A stretch of 64,000 nt of DNA from Teratosphaeria epicoccoides (GCA_021401465.1 JADDMT010000006.1:310001-374000); one strand, 5' to 3'. Shown: positions 10,030 through 22,428, counted from the first letter of the stretch. Program-made: numbers and translations. Notes: generated from the letters alone by a model not told the origin.

Positions 10030-12856
10030 CTACAGCTTGCTCTGCCCAGCACTCATCAACTCCGCCCCCGCGCCGGCAATCGCCAATTTCCTCGTCTCCT
10101 TGACCTTCGTCTGGAACACCACGAGATTCCCCTCCTTCCACATCTCCGTCACCAGCGTCTGGCCCGGCAACACAACACCGGCAAACCTGACCTTGATGTT
10201 CTTGAACGGCCCGTACGTCTTTACCACCGCCTTGCCCGCAATGCCGAAGAAACACAGACCGTGGAGGATCGGGGTCTTGAAACCGCCAACCTTGCTGAAC
10301 TCTGGATCGATGTGCAGCGGGTTGCGGTCGCCAGACAATCGGTAGATGGCAGCCTGCTCCTCCGTCGTCGCTTCCTCGACCACAGCGTCCGGAGCGCGAG
10401 TCGGAGGCTTGTACGTGCGCGTTGCAGCGCCCCGGTCTGTGCCCTTCTTCGGCCCGCCGAAGCCTCCTGACCCACGGATGAAAGTCGTCGATTCATTGTA
10501 GAACAGATCCTTGCCCGTCTTTTTGTCCTTGGTGGTCGAGCCCGTGGACACGACGGCAGCGGCACCCTTGTCCACGACCTCGATGAGTTTTGGATAGGAG
10601 ACCGTGACGGCTTCCGTGGGGATGGGCCAGGAGCGGATCTCGAGGTATTGCTCGCCGTGCAGCAACATCATGGGGGAGAAGTTGGGTACGATGTCGTTGA
10701 AGCTGAAGGGGGCAACGGCGTTAAAGGTCGGGATCACGCCAAAAGTGGGGAGGACTTGGAAGTTCTCGTCGTTCTCGAAGACATAGGGAAGATCGGTGCG
10801 CTTGGCGCCGATGCCAAGGTCTGATAATTAGTCAGTGTGCTGTGCTGAGAGGGTTCTTCGCAACGCGATGACCTACTGTAAAGGATGACGTCCCTCTCAT
10901 CATAGCTGAACTCCGTACCCTCGGCCTTCGCCTTCTTCGCCTTCTCGATATTGGCTAAGACATCGCTGCCACTCTCAGAACCCTCGCCACCGCTCTTGTT
11001 CTGCATGTTGGCCATGATCTTTTCAGTGCCCGCCGACGGGTCATCAGGGTGATCAGCGCGACCATCGTCAAAATTGACAACCGACTCCCACTTCTCTTTG
11101 ACAGCCTCAGGAGTCAACGTGACGTCGATCGGGAAGCCGACACCTCCAGTGCGTTGCCACCTGGTCTCGCCGACCCAACCAGATCCAGTCTCGAAGAGGC
11201 GGCCAGTAGCTGGCTCAGGCACCTTGTCGGAGGACAGCAGAAGAACGAGGGGCGCAATGTAGTCTGGCTTGAATGCCTGCACCAATTCCTCGGGCATAAT
11301 GGTGGCAGTCATGGCAGTACCGGCATTGGGCGCGATGGTGTTGACGTAGATATTGTACTTCTTGCCTTCTCTCGCCAATGCACGGGAGAACCCGAGGATA
11401 CCGCACTTGGCTGCTGCATAGTTGGCCTGACCAAAGTTACCGTAGATACCAGAAGTGGAAGTTGTGTTCACGATGCGACCATACTTCTGCTTGAGCATGT
11501 ACGGCCAGGCAGCCTTGCTGACCTTGTACGTACCACGCAAGTGAACATCGAGCACTTGATGGAACTGCTTGTCGTCCATGTTGGCGAAAGCCTTGTCTCG
11601 TAGAATGCCGGCGTTGTTGATGATGATGTCAATGCGCCCGTACGCATCAATAGCAGCCTTGACCACTGTTTCCCCGTCTTCAGCCGAAGCCTTGACACCG
11701 ACAGCCTGGCCACCGAGCTTCTGGATCTCCTGCACCACAGTATCGGGGTCCATCAGGTCGTTGACAACGACCTTGGCGCCATACTTGGCGAACTGCAGGC
11801 AGTAGAGACGGCCAATACCAGCTCCACCACCCGTGACAAGCGCGACCTTGCCGTTGAAGTCAATCTTCTCCGCAGGCGGGTTATGAGGCAACTTCTGCGC
11901 CTCCTCAAGCAACTCCAGGAAGTTCGCCGGACCAGTCGGGTACTGAGGCTCCGAGAAATCCGCCACGCCATCCCACTTCTTGAGCAGCGCACCTGGTGTG
12001 AAGCTGTCGTCGGCGCGCAGCAGAGTACCCTTCGCACGCTCCCACCTCAACTTGGCCACGTGACCACCGCCTACTTCAAAAATCGAGCCAGTCTCCTCGT
12101 TCGACTTGTGCGTCAAGACAGCCACGAGCGGGACAACCCACTCTGGCTTCAAATTCTCCAGCACCTCTGGCGGCAATACCGTCTCTGTCATTCTGCTTGC
12201 AGCGATCGGAGCAATGACGTTGCACAGAATATTGTACTTCAAGCCCTCCTTCGCCAGCGTCTCCGTGAAGCCAACCTGAGCCAGCTTGGCAGCGGAGTAG
12301 TTGGTCTGCCCGAAGCTGCCAAAGAGACCCGCAGCGCTAGCAGTCGAGATGACACGCCCGTACTTTTGCTTGCGGAAGTAGGGCCATGCAGCACGTGCGC
12401 ACTTGTATGCTCCAACCACATGGACTTTCATAATCAAGTCCCAATCCTGGTCCTTCATGTTCTTGAAGCTGACATCGCGGAGGATGCCAGCATTGTTGAT
12501 GAGGACATCAATGCGGCCGTAGGCGTCGATCGCCGTCTTGATGATCCGGTCTCCGTTCTCGACGCTGTCGTAGTTGGCGACAGCCTTGCCTCCTGCAGCC
12601 TTGATCTCGTTGACCACCGCATCGGCGGCCTGTGGTGATGTTTATGGTTAGACACCTGCAGAAAGCATGTGTACCGGATGCAGGATCTACTCACCTTGCT
12701 GCCTCCACCTTCTCCCTTGAAGCTGCCACCCAAGTCATTGACCACGACTGATGCTCCTCTTGATGCGAAGAAGGTCGCATATGCCTTGCCAAGTCCACCA
12801 CCCGCACCCGTCACCACAAACACCTGCCCGTCGTACCTCAAGAGATCACCTGCCAT
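10030..12856 (-). CDS. FOX2: Peroxisomal multifunctional beta-oxidation enzyme (Fox2/MFE-2)
   Basis: Catalyses the second and third steps of peroxisomal beta-oxidation: hydration of trans-2-enoyl-CoA to the (3R)-hydroxyacyl-CoA and its NAD-dependent oxidation. Three exons: 12695-12856, 10877-12629, 10030-10820. Introns are 12630-12694 (65 bp) and 10821-10876 (56 bp). The product is about 901 aa, the usual Fox2 length. Two tandem short-chain dehydrogenase domains each show a TGAGGGLG or TGGGAGIG nucleotide motif and an active-site NYSAAK or NYAAAK tyrosine-lysine pair. The C-terminal third is a MaoC-like hotdog hydratase-2 domain. The protein ends in SKL, a canonical PTS1 peroxisomal signal. 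The second intron splits the codon of the Asn in VILYNLGIGAK, which supports the model. It lies on the same strand as a Zn2Cys6 regulator and an enoyl-CoA isomerase family gene. Confidence 0.96.
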
Positions 12857-13572
12857 CTTTGCGGTGATTGTACGAAACGATGAAAAGTCTATGGATCCCT
12901 ACAAGAGGATACTGACGTTAGGAGAAGGGAAAGATAGTCCTACCAGAAGACGACCTACATGTGAATGAATGCCAGCTGCACCTGACGACCGCTCGTAATG
13001 CCTAGGTTCGCGCTTCTCGGCTGCTTCGGTACACACATGTCAACGGAACTTGCCGAAACCTTGGCGAAAGCAGATCTCGCGCCGAGAAGAACAAGGCCGC
13101 GGTTTATGGGACTCGAGCAGCCCGGGAACGACATCGGTCCGGGGATATTGTTTTTGAGCCTGCACATCAGGGCGGAGGCCATTCGATGACGTTTCCACAC
13201 GGTCTCAATCAACGTCTGTGCATGCGTATAAAAACCTCGCCCCAGCTTTTCACATGCTCGGCATGGGAAAACTGTGGGGAACCAGGTCATCAGACACAGA
13301 GAGACACCTAAGCGCGCGACGTCCAGGGTGTATGAGAATGACAGGCCTGCTGCATATTTCATTATTCCTGCAGTGCGACTACTCTAATGTGCATACACGA
13401 CACCTGGCTCCAGGATACTCATCAGATCGCAAAAACGCTATGCCCAATCAGCCAAAGATCGTTTGTCCAATCGCTCCAATACTTGCTGCAATGCATGCCC
13501 CATTCCTAAGATCGCGCCTGTGCTGTGCCATGCAATGCCCGCTGTCGATGCCCTACGAATGCCAGCCTCGCT
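12857..13572. other. Intergenic: Fox2 5' region
   Basis: About 715 bp upstream of the Fox2-type gene. I looked for the CCTCGG/CCGAGG core bound by fungal fatty-acid regulators of the FarA type and saw no clear copy. No gene supported. Confidence 0.5.
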
Positions 13573-16500
13573 CTACTCAACAAGCTTCAAATCCTCCTCC
13601 GTCCCCATAACCCCCAGCGCCCAATGCAGCCTACTCTCCGGCCTCTGCCTGACCCTCACCAACCTCCGATCATTCCCCTCCGCCCCATCTACCTCACACT
13701 TGCCGACCGTCCCTAAACCGGGCGGCAAAGTCCTCATGTCTAATCTCTCCCAACTCCCATTCATCCTCGCATCCGGACTATCCTTCTGCCGAGCAGTCCT
13801 CGTGTACGCCGGCCCCCTTCCCGCCGCCGCACTCTTCACCCAAGCCGTCTCACAACCGTTCGCGATGAGTTCCGCGGAGCCCCAGCCAGTGCGCTGCGCG
13901 ATGGCATAGATGCGCGTGACCGTTTCGTGACGTTGGCGTGGGTCATGATATTGAATCGCGGCGAAGAAGGAGGGCATGCAGGAATCGCAGAGGGCGGCGC
14001 CGAGACTCGGGTTCAACGCCTGATCAGGTGGGCCGGGCACGATGCCCGCGACGATGCGCCCGATCTGATTTGCAGCATGCTCTGTTTCTTTCGCGGCGAC
14101 GCCGGCAGCCACGTGCGCAGCAGGAGGCATGTGCGGCTGGGAGCGGATGGCAATTATCACGGCCATGTTGTAGACTGCCCATAAGCAGCCAATATCGTAG
14201 GAGCGGTAGAACAGGGCATCCCCAAAGGATGTATGCAATGCAGGTTGGTATTCGGAGCTCAGCGGTTGAAATGCTTCGCCTAAACTTTGCTCGAAGAAGT
14301 GAAGCGCCAAGCGGATACGGCCATATTCCTCTTCCGCGGCCACGGTGGCGTTATGAAGATCATCCGGGGCTTGCGATTGTTTACGTTGATAGCACAGGGG
14401 TGCCGGGGCGTCGTTCGGCATAGCATGCACGCCATTGATGGGTTCATAAGATGCCGGCATGTGGACGTTTTGGCGAGGTAGCGGTGCCATACCATAGAAC
14501 TCTGGCATTTGCGATGGCTGTCTGAGACTTGGTGCAGGGCATGAATGGGGTTTACAATTGGCCGAATGAGGTGGTGGACGTGCTTGCTGGGTCTCGACTC
14601 CTGAAGGCTTCCAGACGCCGCCATTGAGATCCATGACTTTCAACTTACGTTCCCGATCTCGGCAGGAGAACTCTGCGATTCTGGCCAGGAGCAGGATGAG
14701 ATGGTCAAACGAGCCATACACTGCGTCCGGCTTGCCCAAAGGTGTCCGTGGGGGGCAATTTGCGTAGCGGCCAAAATCCATGCTGCGAGTTTGTCAGCAA
14801 GCAGAAATCCTAGCAAATGAATAGCTGTGACTTACAGAAGTGGGTTCCCACTGACAATGCTTTGATAAACATCCTGCTTGCAATACCACCAGAATAAGTC
14901 CTTCAGCATTTCGAACTTGCTAAGATCAAGCTCCGCCGGTAAGCTTGAGCTTGATGTCTCAACCTGTCCATGAGCTCCGTATCTTATTTCTCTGCCGACC
15001 AGCTCACTGACGACTCGCTCATCGATATCGGGTATCTGGTCCAAAAGCTCGTCGCGAATTGAGTGTGCCGAAAACGAATCCGAACGTCTGCGTCGTCCAA
15101 ACTGATGCCGCGCTGCTCTCTCTTGCTTCAGGCGTCTGTATTGCATCGTCATGCGCGCAAAGTCTGTCTCGATGAAGAGTCTGCTTGTCCCGCTGAGGTG
15201 GGTGTTCCATTTCATGTGGTCGGCGGTCATGATCTCATAGAAGCCCAATAGCATCGATGCCGCAATCGTTGTGAGCTTGAGTCGCTTCTTGGGGTGACCA
15301 ACGCAGTGGTGTACGCGCTTCAGCGCCCACGCATAATGCTGCATTGAAGGTGTTGCAGATGCGCCCTTGAGTCTTGCAATATGCAGGCTGGCCAGAGCAA
15401 GCATAGCGTGTAGAAGTCCTTGATGATGCAGAGCAGCCATAGGCATCGTGTAAGTCCAGAGGCCTTGCTGCGAGAATGGTATGGTGCCTTCGGTAAACAA
15501 CACTGATGTGTTTCGAGGATGTCGCTCAAAGATGGAAAGACAGGGTCCCGTCGCGGCGATGAAATGTGCAAACACGCGTGCGGTGGCTGGATTGCGCAGA
15601 GGGCTGGCGTGTTCCTCGACATTATACGTGTCCAACATATTGTTGTAGATGAAAGTGTCGTATCGTCGCATTTGCAGCTCCTCAACCGGTATGTGGTTGC
15701 CATGCAAGATGCCGCACAGTGTTCGTTGACGGTCGTCATCTGCTTTGATCAGTGCTGTCGTATCGATGTCCATCTCTTCGTCCGAATTAATGTCGTAATA
15801 ATCGTCGTCTTGTATCTCAACGGCGGCTTGCGAGAGAATGTTGTTTGTGGTATCTGTGGTCCTCGTCTGGTATGCATACTGGTCTGGCGAAGAATCATAA
15901 CGAGAAGCATACGTGTCGGTCGTGGATGAGTATTGCTGACTACCTTCCTGCCTGCGAATGATTATGGGCTCCTGCGAGTCGATTGGTCGCTGGAGCTCGG
16001 GTCGTGGAACGTATGGGAGTGCTGTCGACGCCAGCCTGGCGTTGCTGGGACTCAAATTTGGACCGCCCTTGAGTGTCACCGATGACCGTGTACTCTGCGG
16101 GCTGTCTTTAGGCACAGACCCAGGCTGGGCCACTGTACCGCGCCAATATTGGTCAGCCGAGGCTGGGAGTGAATGCACAGCTGACACCGCGGATGGTATA
16201 GGTGATGGCACTCCAGGCTGCGCTGGACCATAAGGACTCACAAACCGAGGGTCGCCGAGCGGACCAGGTTGCGCATTTCGGGGCGCCAATGCGTAGAAAT
16301 CCTGGGGCTGCTCACGCGTTGTCGGCGCAATGGGAGGCAGTAAATGCTGATGCGTGTGACTCTCCTGCGGCGCGAATACGTGCTCATCTCGAGGCGGAAG
16401 CAGGCAATAGTGAAACTCATAGGGCGTAGGTGGATGCTGCTCATTAGGGCCAGCAAGTTGCGGCGGCTGATAGTGCGCACCATGTGGAGGCTGGTCTACA

Positions 16501-16877
16501 GGTCGGGGCCTAAGCTGCGCATGTGCAGGTAGGTCGCCGAATTGCTTCGGCACGTTGATGGGATAAGGAATAGCAAGCCCGGCCTGGAAAGTGATGTGGG
16601 CACCACCGTGGGGAGCTGGGCGGTAGTCGAAGGTGGGCGGTCTGAAGATCACGCGTTGGCTGTAACCTTCACAGTGCCGCTTGCTTTTGATGCAATTCTT
16701 GCATACTGGACGCTCCTCGCCGCATTTGATACGGCGTTTGCGACAGGTCAAGCATCCCGTCTTCGTGCGCTTCCTCGAAAGCCTGGCCTTCAGTACAGCC
16801 TGCGCCGCCGTGATATCATCAGGCTGCAATTCAGATGAGTCGTGATCCTCGCCAGTCGGGCCGTTGGCGGGATCCAT
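13573..16877 (-). CDS. Zn2Cys6 fungal-type transcription factor
   Basis: Two exons, 14836-16877 and 13573-14782, joined across a 53-bp intron (14783-14835, GTAAGT to TCGCAG) that keeps frame and gives about 1083 aa. A Gal4-type binuclear cluster is complete near the N-terminus: Cys42, 45, 52, 59, 62 and 69 in the spacing C-x2-C-x6-C-x6-C-x2-C-x6-C, preceded by basic residues. Residues 90-370 are Pro/Gln/Ser-rich and probably disordered. The C-terminal half is a helical region like the fungal-specific regulatory domain (LYE... type), including HHQGLLHAMLALASLHIARL. The start at 16877 is preferred over an in-frame ATG at 16913. It should act in the nucleus as a DNA-binding regulator. Its target is unknown; the neighbours on both sides are fatty-acid beta-oxidation genes, which makes lipid control possible but unproven. 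Confidence 0.88.
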
Positions 16878-17147
16878 GAGATGGAACCTGATTCCTGCGA
16901 GACAGGCTATCAAGGTCTATACAGTGGTTTGCGCATGATCTCTGCACGCCTGTGAGCGCGATCGCTGCTGTGAGGATGATTTCACGCGACGATGATGAGG
17001 CCCCGGTGGGCGCTTCGAAACGAGAGCGACTCGGTATTTACAGCGCTGCGTAGGATCAAGGCCGCACCTTGTTCTCTGAATAATAGGATCCGTCGCGAGC
17101 GCGATGCTAGCAATATTATTGCGTACCGAGTGTATATCAAGTCTGCT

Positions 17148-17175
17148 TGTGGTGGTGGTGGTGGTGGTGCTGGTG
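17148..17175. repeat. GGT trinucleotide tract
   Basis: Nearly perfect ggt repeats ending in a single gct interruption. Simple-sequence repeat outside any supported gene. Confidence 0.9.
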
Positions 17176-17814
17176 CAGCAAGGTTGGGCGTATCTTAGTA
17201 CGAGCTCTAAAGTCCGGCGCGCACGCGGCGCAGAGCCAATTGCGCACGTGGATCTGGAGTCACCGGCGCTAGTAGCACAACAAAGGATGATGATCGTAGG
17301 TCGTGGAGACGGAGCCGTCAAACGCGAAAGGGCCTCTGAAGACTTGAGATGTCGACTGTTGATGGAAATGTCTGATCGAGCGACAGCGCCGTTTTCGGCT
17401 TCCTGCAGGGCAGCGTGGAGCCTGTCGGGATGTGACGGATTTGTTCGATGCGTCTTCATCCACCCCCCCTATGCATCATTCCCTGCCAATTTAGATCATC
17501 AGGCCATGTCTAGAACACAGTCAGTAAGAGTCCTGGTGTTGAACATGAGCGTGGTGTCGGTGTATGACACGCTCTTCCGCTGCTTCTCGAGTGCAATAGC
17601 AACTTGCTTTGCGTGATATGTCTCGAGCACAGTACGCTTTTTTTTAGTCGGTTGTTGTTCCCAAGCACCACTCTGTCGGGGCTGAGATCGACGCCTCTGA
17701 GCGGGAGGCGCAAAGAAGCTCTTCTCACAGGCCATGAGCTGGCAGGATCATGTTTGGACGCTTCGGCACCGCACGAGGGGCCAGATGGATCGACACGCGC
17801 ACACAATTTTCTCT

Positions 17815-17850
17815 GAAGATGATGGTGATGATGACGATGATGATGATGTG
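17815..17850. repeat. GAT/ATG-rich trinucleotide tract
   Basis: About ten imperfect gat/gac triplets. Simple-sequence repeat in non-coding DNA. Confidence 0.85.
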
Positions 17851-18777
17851 CTGCCAAATGCATCAGCAAGCCCGCTGCACCTTCATGTACTGTGGAGCTA
17901 GGAAGACGAATACGGCAAAAGGCAGCCCGTTGCGCTGACATGATCCAGCCAGCAGCAGCCCAAGCACAGCAGCATGTCGTCAACGGCTCCCGTGCATTCT
18001 CGCAATCGCCAATCAGCAGCTGATCCAGATACAGGCACCAAGTGGAGCTTTTTCTGATCTCGTCCTGTGGCTGCCCGAGGAAAGCTCTGTCAGCCGAATG
18101 TTGACCATCGAGGAGCCCCCGAGCGATGGGCTTGCATTTGCGCCGCACACACACTTCCGAAAATGGACGAAATCAGATGGAGGCGTTTACATGCCGGGTG
18201 CAAGCGAAGTGTCACGCAATTGTTCGGGGTGCAGCCCTGCAATGGAAGGAAGATGAAAGAGGAAAGTGCGGAGGAAAATGCATCTAAAGCAAAATATGAG
18301 CCAGCATCGGAGCTCACCGGTAGCCTTTTTGGTTTACTTCAAGGCGCGATTCAGCTCGCAACCATGATGTGAAAAGATGAACATGGATGTCAGTCACAAT
18401 ACGATGCAGCGATGCTTTGTCCCGGGGCCTTCACCCTTGACCACCTTGCAACAACCCAGTTCGGCAGACTACCTGCTTTACCCGAGAGATACGAGAGTTG
18501 CACAGGACAGCTGTAACATGAAGCTAACATGAAGCCAATGGTGTTCAACAACTTCATTGTTTTTGGCACTGCAGCGACGAGCAAGTCTCGGCACATCGTC
18601 GAAATAATGGCACAGCAAAAGCAACGTGTCCCTAACATTCAATTTGTACAAATAGTGGCTTTCGATGGCAACATAGTTGCCGTTGTCGCCGGTGCCATTC
18701 GTGAGAAAGCTTCTCATCAGCGATGGCGTTTGGCCCTTCATGCCGATGACACCTTCATCCTGAGCAGCTGATCCAAC

Positions 18778-19063
18778 GGCGCTGTGGACAAAGTCGTCCG
18801 TCAAGGCGCAGCAGTCACTTGATCCAAAACAGTTCGTTGGAGGTGCATCCAATCGTGTGGAGGGAACAGGCATTGGGCTGATCATCGTACTGTACGGCCC
18901 CGACAGTGGTATAGATGGTGAGGCTTGTGTTCACCTAGATATGTTGCCAAGCTGCATGGCCACAAGGATCACCAGTGACGTTCGCGGTGACGACCGTCTG
19001 GCCTGGGAGCCAATTACCCCATTTTGTTGTGCTTGAATATGCTGCTACGTATGTTGTGGCCAT
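18778..19063 (-). pseudogene. Possible broken small secreted-type frame
   Basis: On the minus strand an ATG at 19063 opens a Thr/Ser/Val-rich frame (including PGQTVVTANVTGDPCG) that stops at a TAG after about 42 codons. The same frame then continues for about 40 more protein-like codons (VNTSLTIYTTVGAV, then paired Cys). Restoring one base of the stop, or an atypical short intron, would join the two. I recognise no family. It could also be chance. Confidence 0.2.
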
Positions 19064-19586
19064 CGTCACTGCTGATACCGGCCTTGCGTACCTATCTAGT
19101 CAATATCGCGGTTGCCCTGACAACACCTTGCATGACAAGCATGTGTACGGCGGACGCGGCTTTTGGCGAGATATAAACTGCATTGCTCATGTGTGGCTGC
19201 TTGCGTCATCCGGTGGCGCGTTCGCGGGATTCCCACGCACGGACGCAGTATCAGCAAGTATAGGGGCGAGAGGCATTGATGCTGCTTTGTTCTAAGCATG
19301 GTGAGCGGAATATTTTCGTTGGGTATAGTATTGCATGTCAGTTCATATCAATGGCTGGCACAATTTCGAAAGAGGAAACCGAGGCATTGTCATCCTGGCC
19401 GTGCCGGAGGATGAAAGGGCATATAAGCGCGGCCTTTGCAAACTCCCAGGCCCGTAACTGGCTGCAGCGGCATGCCGATCGTCCAGCCTCCGACCCGAAT
19501 GCGGACACTTCATGGAGGCTCGTGGTCAAATCAGCTACACATTCATAGCTTCGAAGAACGGCCGGCTCTTTTTGCTATGACAGAAA

Positions 19587-20542
19587 TCAGCTGCTGTTGT
19601 TTCGGGGCCGTTCGCACTCACCCTTGAGCTCCTCCATCTTAGCAGTCATCCTTCTCAACGGCTCGCCCTCTACAAATCGCTCAGCTAAAGCATCTGCAGC
19701 ATCATACAACGCCAGGACTCTCTGATCCCGCACACTCTTGTTCTGCAGCCGCTTCATCTCCATCATGGCCTTGCCGTCTTTTGTGCTCAGCATACCCTCA
19801 AGGTACTTGTGCACACTCTCATGAAAGCCTTTCGTTGGGAATACCTCATTCACGAGCCCCATATCTTTCAATTCCTTGGCACTAGCCTTGCCACCAAACA
19901 TTAACCATTCATTGGCACGGTGCACCCCGATGGATTGAGCCCAATTGATTGCGCTTCCATTCTCTGGAACAAGACCAAGATCAGAGAAGACGACCTGAAG
20001 CCAGGCGTCTTCAGCAGCGTAGAAGAGATCAGAGACCCCTTGAAACCATGCTGCTCCGGCACCCACGCCAGGTCCGTTTAGTGCAAGGACTAAGACTTTC
20101 CGATGATCGATCATTGAACGAACAAGCTCCATGCCCGTCGTAAACCGCTGCAGCCAGAAGAGTTTCTTTTCTCCATCGTGCCTCCACGTTTTCGGGGTCT
20201 CGGTGACGCCTGAAATGGTAAGCACATGTCTTTAACAAGTAATCACGCCTTGCCACAGACCATTGACATCTGCGCCAGCGGCGAAGAAGCGTCCCTCGCC
20301 GGTAATGACGGTGAAGTATGTGTCCGGATGGTTGTCAAGCTCGCGGAGCGCAGCAATGGTATCCTGGATCATGTTGCCGCCGAAGGAGTTGAGCTGTCTG
20401 GGCCGGTTGAACTATGTAGAAGTTGATCAGTATGCATGCCACAGTGCCACTTTGGCTCATCTGATCACTTGAGCTCTACCTTGATAGTCCCGATACCATC
20501 CTTAATATCAACAATGATATCCTCGTACTTCGATGCCGCCAT
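19587..20542 (-). CDS. Enoyl-CoA hydratase/isomerase family protein (ECI-like)
   Basis: Crotonase-fold enzyme of fatty-acid oxidation, most like the delta3,delta2-enoyl-CoA isomerases that rearrange double bonds of unsaturated acyl-CoAs. Three exons: 20480-20542, 20261-20411 and 19587-20209. The introns are 68 bp (20412-20479, ending ACATAG) and 51 bp (20210-20260, ending TTTCAG). The product is 278 aa, normal for the family. The CoA/oxyanion-hole segments are visible as GRFFAAGADVNG and ALNGPGVGAGAAW, and the family entry motif FNRPRQLNSF begins exon 2. The second intron splits the Gly codon of DVNG. It ends in NNSS, so no PTS1 peroxisomal signal is present; location could be mitochondrial, or peroxisomal by another route. 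The exact reaction, isomerase or hydratase, is not settled by sequence alone. Confidence 0.9.
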
Positions 20543-21322
20543 ACTGACCAAATACTGCTTGTACTTTGGAGTACCTTCCTGATCAAGCAGGGCCCTGTGC
20601 CTTTGACCTTCTACTCAAGCCGAGAGTAGCGCCAGGCCCATCCTTGCAACTGCCTCCAGTCTTTCGGTCGAGCCATTTTGATGCGCGGACTCAAGATGGA
20701 AGTGCTAGCGTCTTGGTAACCTCGGCAAGGAATCGCGCAGTGAATATTTGCTGATTGGTCGACAGCCGAGGCATCGTGATGTCCACGTTGGCGTCAAACA
20801 GTCCGGCAGAAAGCAGACCTGATTGTTGTATGCAGCTTCGCCACGAGGCAACGACGCCCGGGATTGGACTCCACTGCCCCAGGATCTCCACCTGCTCGAC
20901 CATTTCTTCAACCGGCTCAAGACACGGTTGAAAGCGCTGGATTACCGAATTGGGAAACCCGAACACCATTGCCCTGCGCAGCACCTCCAAGCCGACCCCA
21001 CCTGTGCCATGGTATCAGCCGCCACACGAAACGACGAGTAGCAAAATGGCGCGCTTGGAAGCAAAACAAGAATCCAGACCACCCTCTCCGTCCACATCGA
21101 CAGCGAGCCCCTCCACGGACAGATGGTCGACCACAACACCGGCAAGCTCAAGACTTAAGTATCGACAAAGAGGATCCGCACTGCACATCCAGGACCACAA
21201 CCACAGCGAGCAAGCCAGTGAAATACGAAACGAAAGGCACCGAGCCCGCCAAAGTCACCGAACGCCCATTTCCAAAGCTCTCAGCCCAAAGCCTTGACAC
21301 CAGCGAGCTCCAATAACCCACA
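20543..21322. other. Divergent intergenic region
   Basis: About 780 bp between the ECI-like gene (minus) and the RpiB-like gene (plus). It should hold both promoters. It also contains one protein-like minus-strand frame, listed separately. Confidence 0.5.
20691..20969 (-). CDS. Orphan small ORF, unrecognised
   Basis: An ATG at 20969 opens a 92-codon frame. Its composition looks protein-like (for example QFSP-type aromatics and GQWSPIPGVVASWRSC) rather than random. No signal peptide or known motif is seen, and it sits in a short divergent spacer where promoters are expected. It may be a fragment of an older gene or chance. Confidence 0.2.
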   Translation of the reverse strand: MVFGFPNSVIQRFQPCLEPVEEMVEQVEILGQWSPIPGVVASWRSCIQQSGLLSAGLFDANVDITMPRLSTNQQIFTARFLAEVTKTLALPS

Positions 21323-21814
21323 ATGGCATCCAACGGCACCCACCCGGGCCTCCGCATCGCCCTAGGCGCCGACGACGCCGGCTGCACCTACAAGAACAAA
21401 CTCAAAGCCGACCTGGAATCCGACCCGCGCGTCGCCGCCGTCATCGACGTCGGCGTCAGCACCCCGGACGACAAAACCGCGTACCCGCACCCGGCCGTCG
21501 ACGCCGCCACACTCATCCGCATGGGCGAGGCCGACCGCGCTCTGCTGATTTGTGGGACGGGGTTGGGAGTCGCGATTAGTGCGAACAAGGTGCCGGGGAT
21601 CCGGGCGGTGACGGCGCATGATAGTTTTAGTGTCGAGAGGGCGGTGTTGAGCAATGATGCGCAGGTGCTTTGTATGGGGGAGAGGGTGGTCGGGATCGAG
21701 GTCGCGAGACGGTTGGTCAGGGAGTGGGTGGGGTATAGGTTTGATCCTGGGAGTGCGAGTGCGAAGAAGGTGGAGGCGATCATGGAGCATGAGAGGAGGA
21801 ATTTTGGGGGGTGA
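21323..21814 (+). CDS. RpiB/LacA/LacB-family sugar-phosphate isomerase
   Basis: Single-exon gene, 163 aa, the usual RpiB length. Conserved features: GADDAG near the N-terminus (phosphate and ring-opening site), the YPHPA segment, and the active-site Cys77 in LICGTGLG that moves the proton during aldose-ketose isomerisation. In bacteria RpiB interconverts ribose-5- and ribulose-5-phosphate; several fungal and bacterial members instead act on four-carbon or rare sugar phosphates such as erythrulose-4-phosphate. Which applies here is open. The 3' third uses more G-rich codons than the 5' part. It is cytosolic by default, with no targeting signal seen. Confidence 0.9.
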   Translation: MASNGTHPGLRIALGADDAGCTYKNKLKADLESDPRVAAVIDVGVSTPDDKTAYPHPAVDAATLIRMGEADRALLICGTGLGVAISANKVPGIRAVTAHDSFSVERAVLSNDAQVLCMGERVVGIEVARRLVREWVGYRFDPGSASAKKVEAIMEHERRNFGG

Positions 21815-22428
21815 AGAGGGAGGTTGTGAGAGGGGGTTGGGGATGGAGAGGTTGTAGAGGGACGTTCTGTCATGACTCTCTACATCGATGATCATCCTCA
21901 CGGAGACTTCTTGCTGTATGTGATCTCACCCACCGCCCTCCCTCCCATCACCTCTCGCGCATCACCTCTCCCACACCTGCATCAACCAACCTCCACCACC
22001 TCTCCCACCAGACCACCCTCGAACCGCTTCCTCCCCGCAACTCCCCGCTCTCACACCACTCCAGCACCATCAACGATCGTGCATGTCACCGTACCACTTG
22101 GCCCGCTGCGCGACGGTCCTTAGCTTTTTGCTCAAGCCAATGCCGTAGCAATGGATGGATCGCTGATTTCTGGCCCTCACTGATCCTGCGTTCAAAGCTC
22201 GTTCATCGATGACGTGATGAAAGTTTGTGGATCCAATGTACCCAAACGTGGATCCCTTACCGATGGGAACTTCGTTCCCGGCACCACACCAATGGGCATT
22301 GTTGCCATGCATGCCACTTCCACTTGACCATGCCGTTGATATATCCACTGCCATTGCGGCTCGGCTTGGGAATGTCGACGAACGTTTCACTGCCATATCA
22401 CGGACTGATACCCCGGGAAATCTTCCAA
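21815..22428. other. Intergenic, convergent 3' ends
   Basis: About 610 bp between the RpiB-like gene and the CBS gene. Pyrimidine-rich just after 21930. Nothing else identified. Confidence 0.5.

Larger units (their letters stand above)
16878..19586. other. Gene-poor 2.7 kb with simple repeats
   Basis: No confident gene. It includes a GGT tract (17148-17175), a GAT-rich tract (17815-17850), a T-run near 17640 and a possible broken secreted-protein frame on the minus strand (18778-19063). The longer frames here (for example minus 17510-18154) are His/Ser/Cys-rich without motifs and look like chance. Confidence 0.55.

Noticed and set aside
16917..17459. 180-codon minus-strand frame upstream of the Zn2Cys6 gene
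   Set aside because: Low-complexity Thr run from the GGT tract, no domain, and it occupies the expected promoter.
17510..18154. 214-codon minus-strand frame
   Set aside because: His/Ser/Cys-rich from simple repeats; no motif or splice support.
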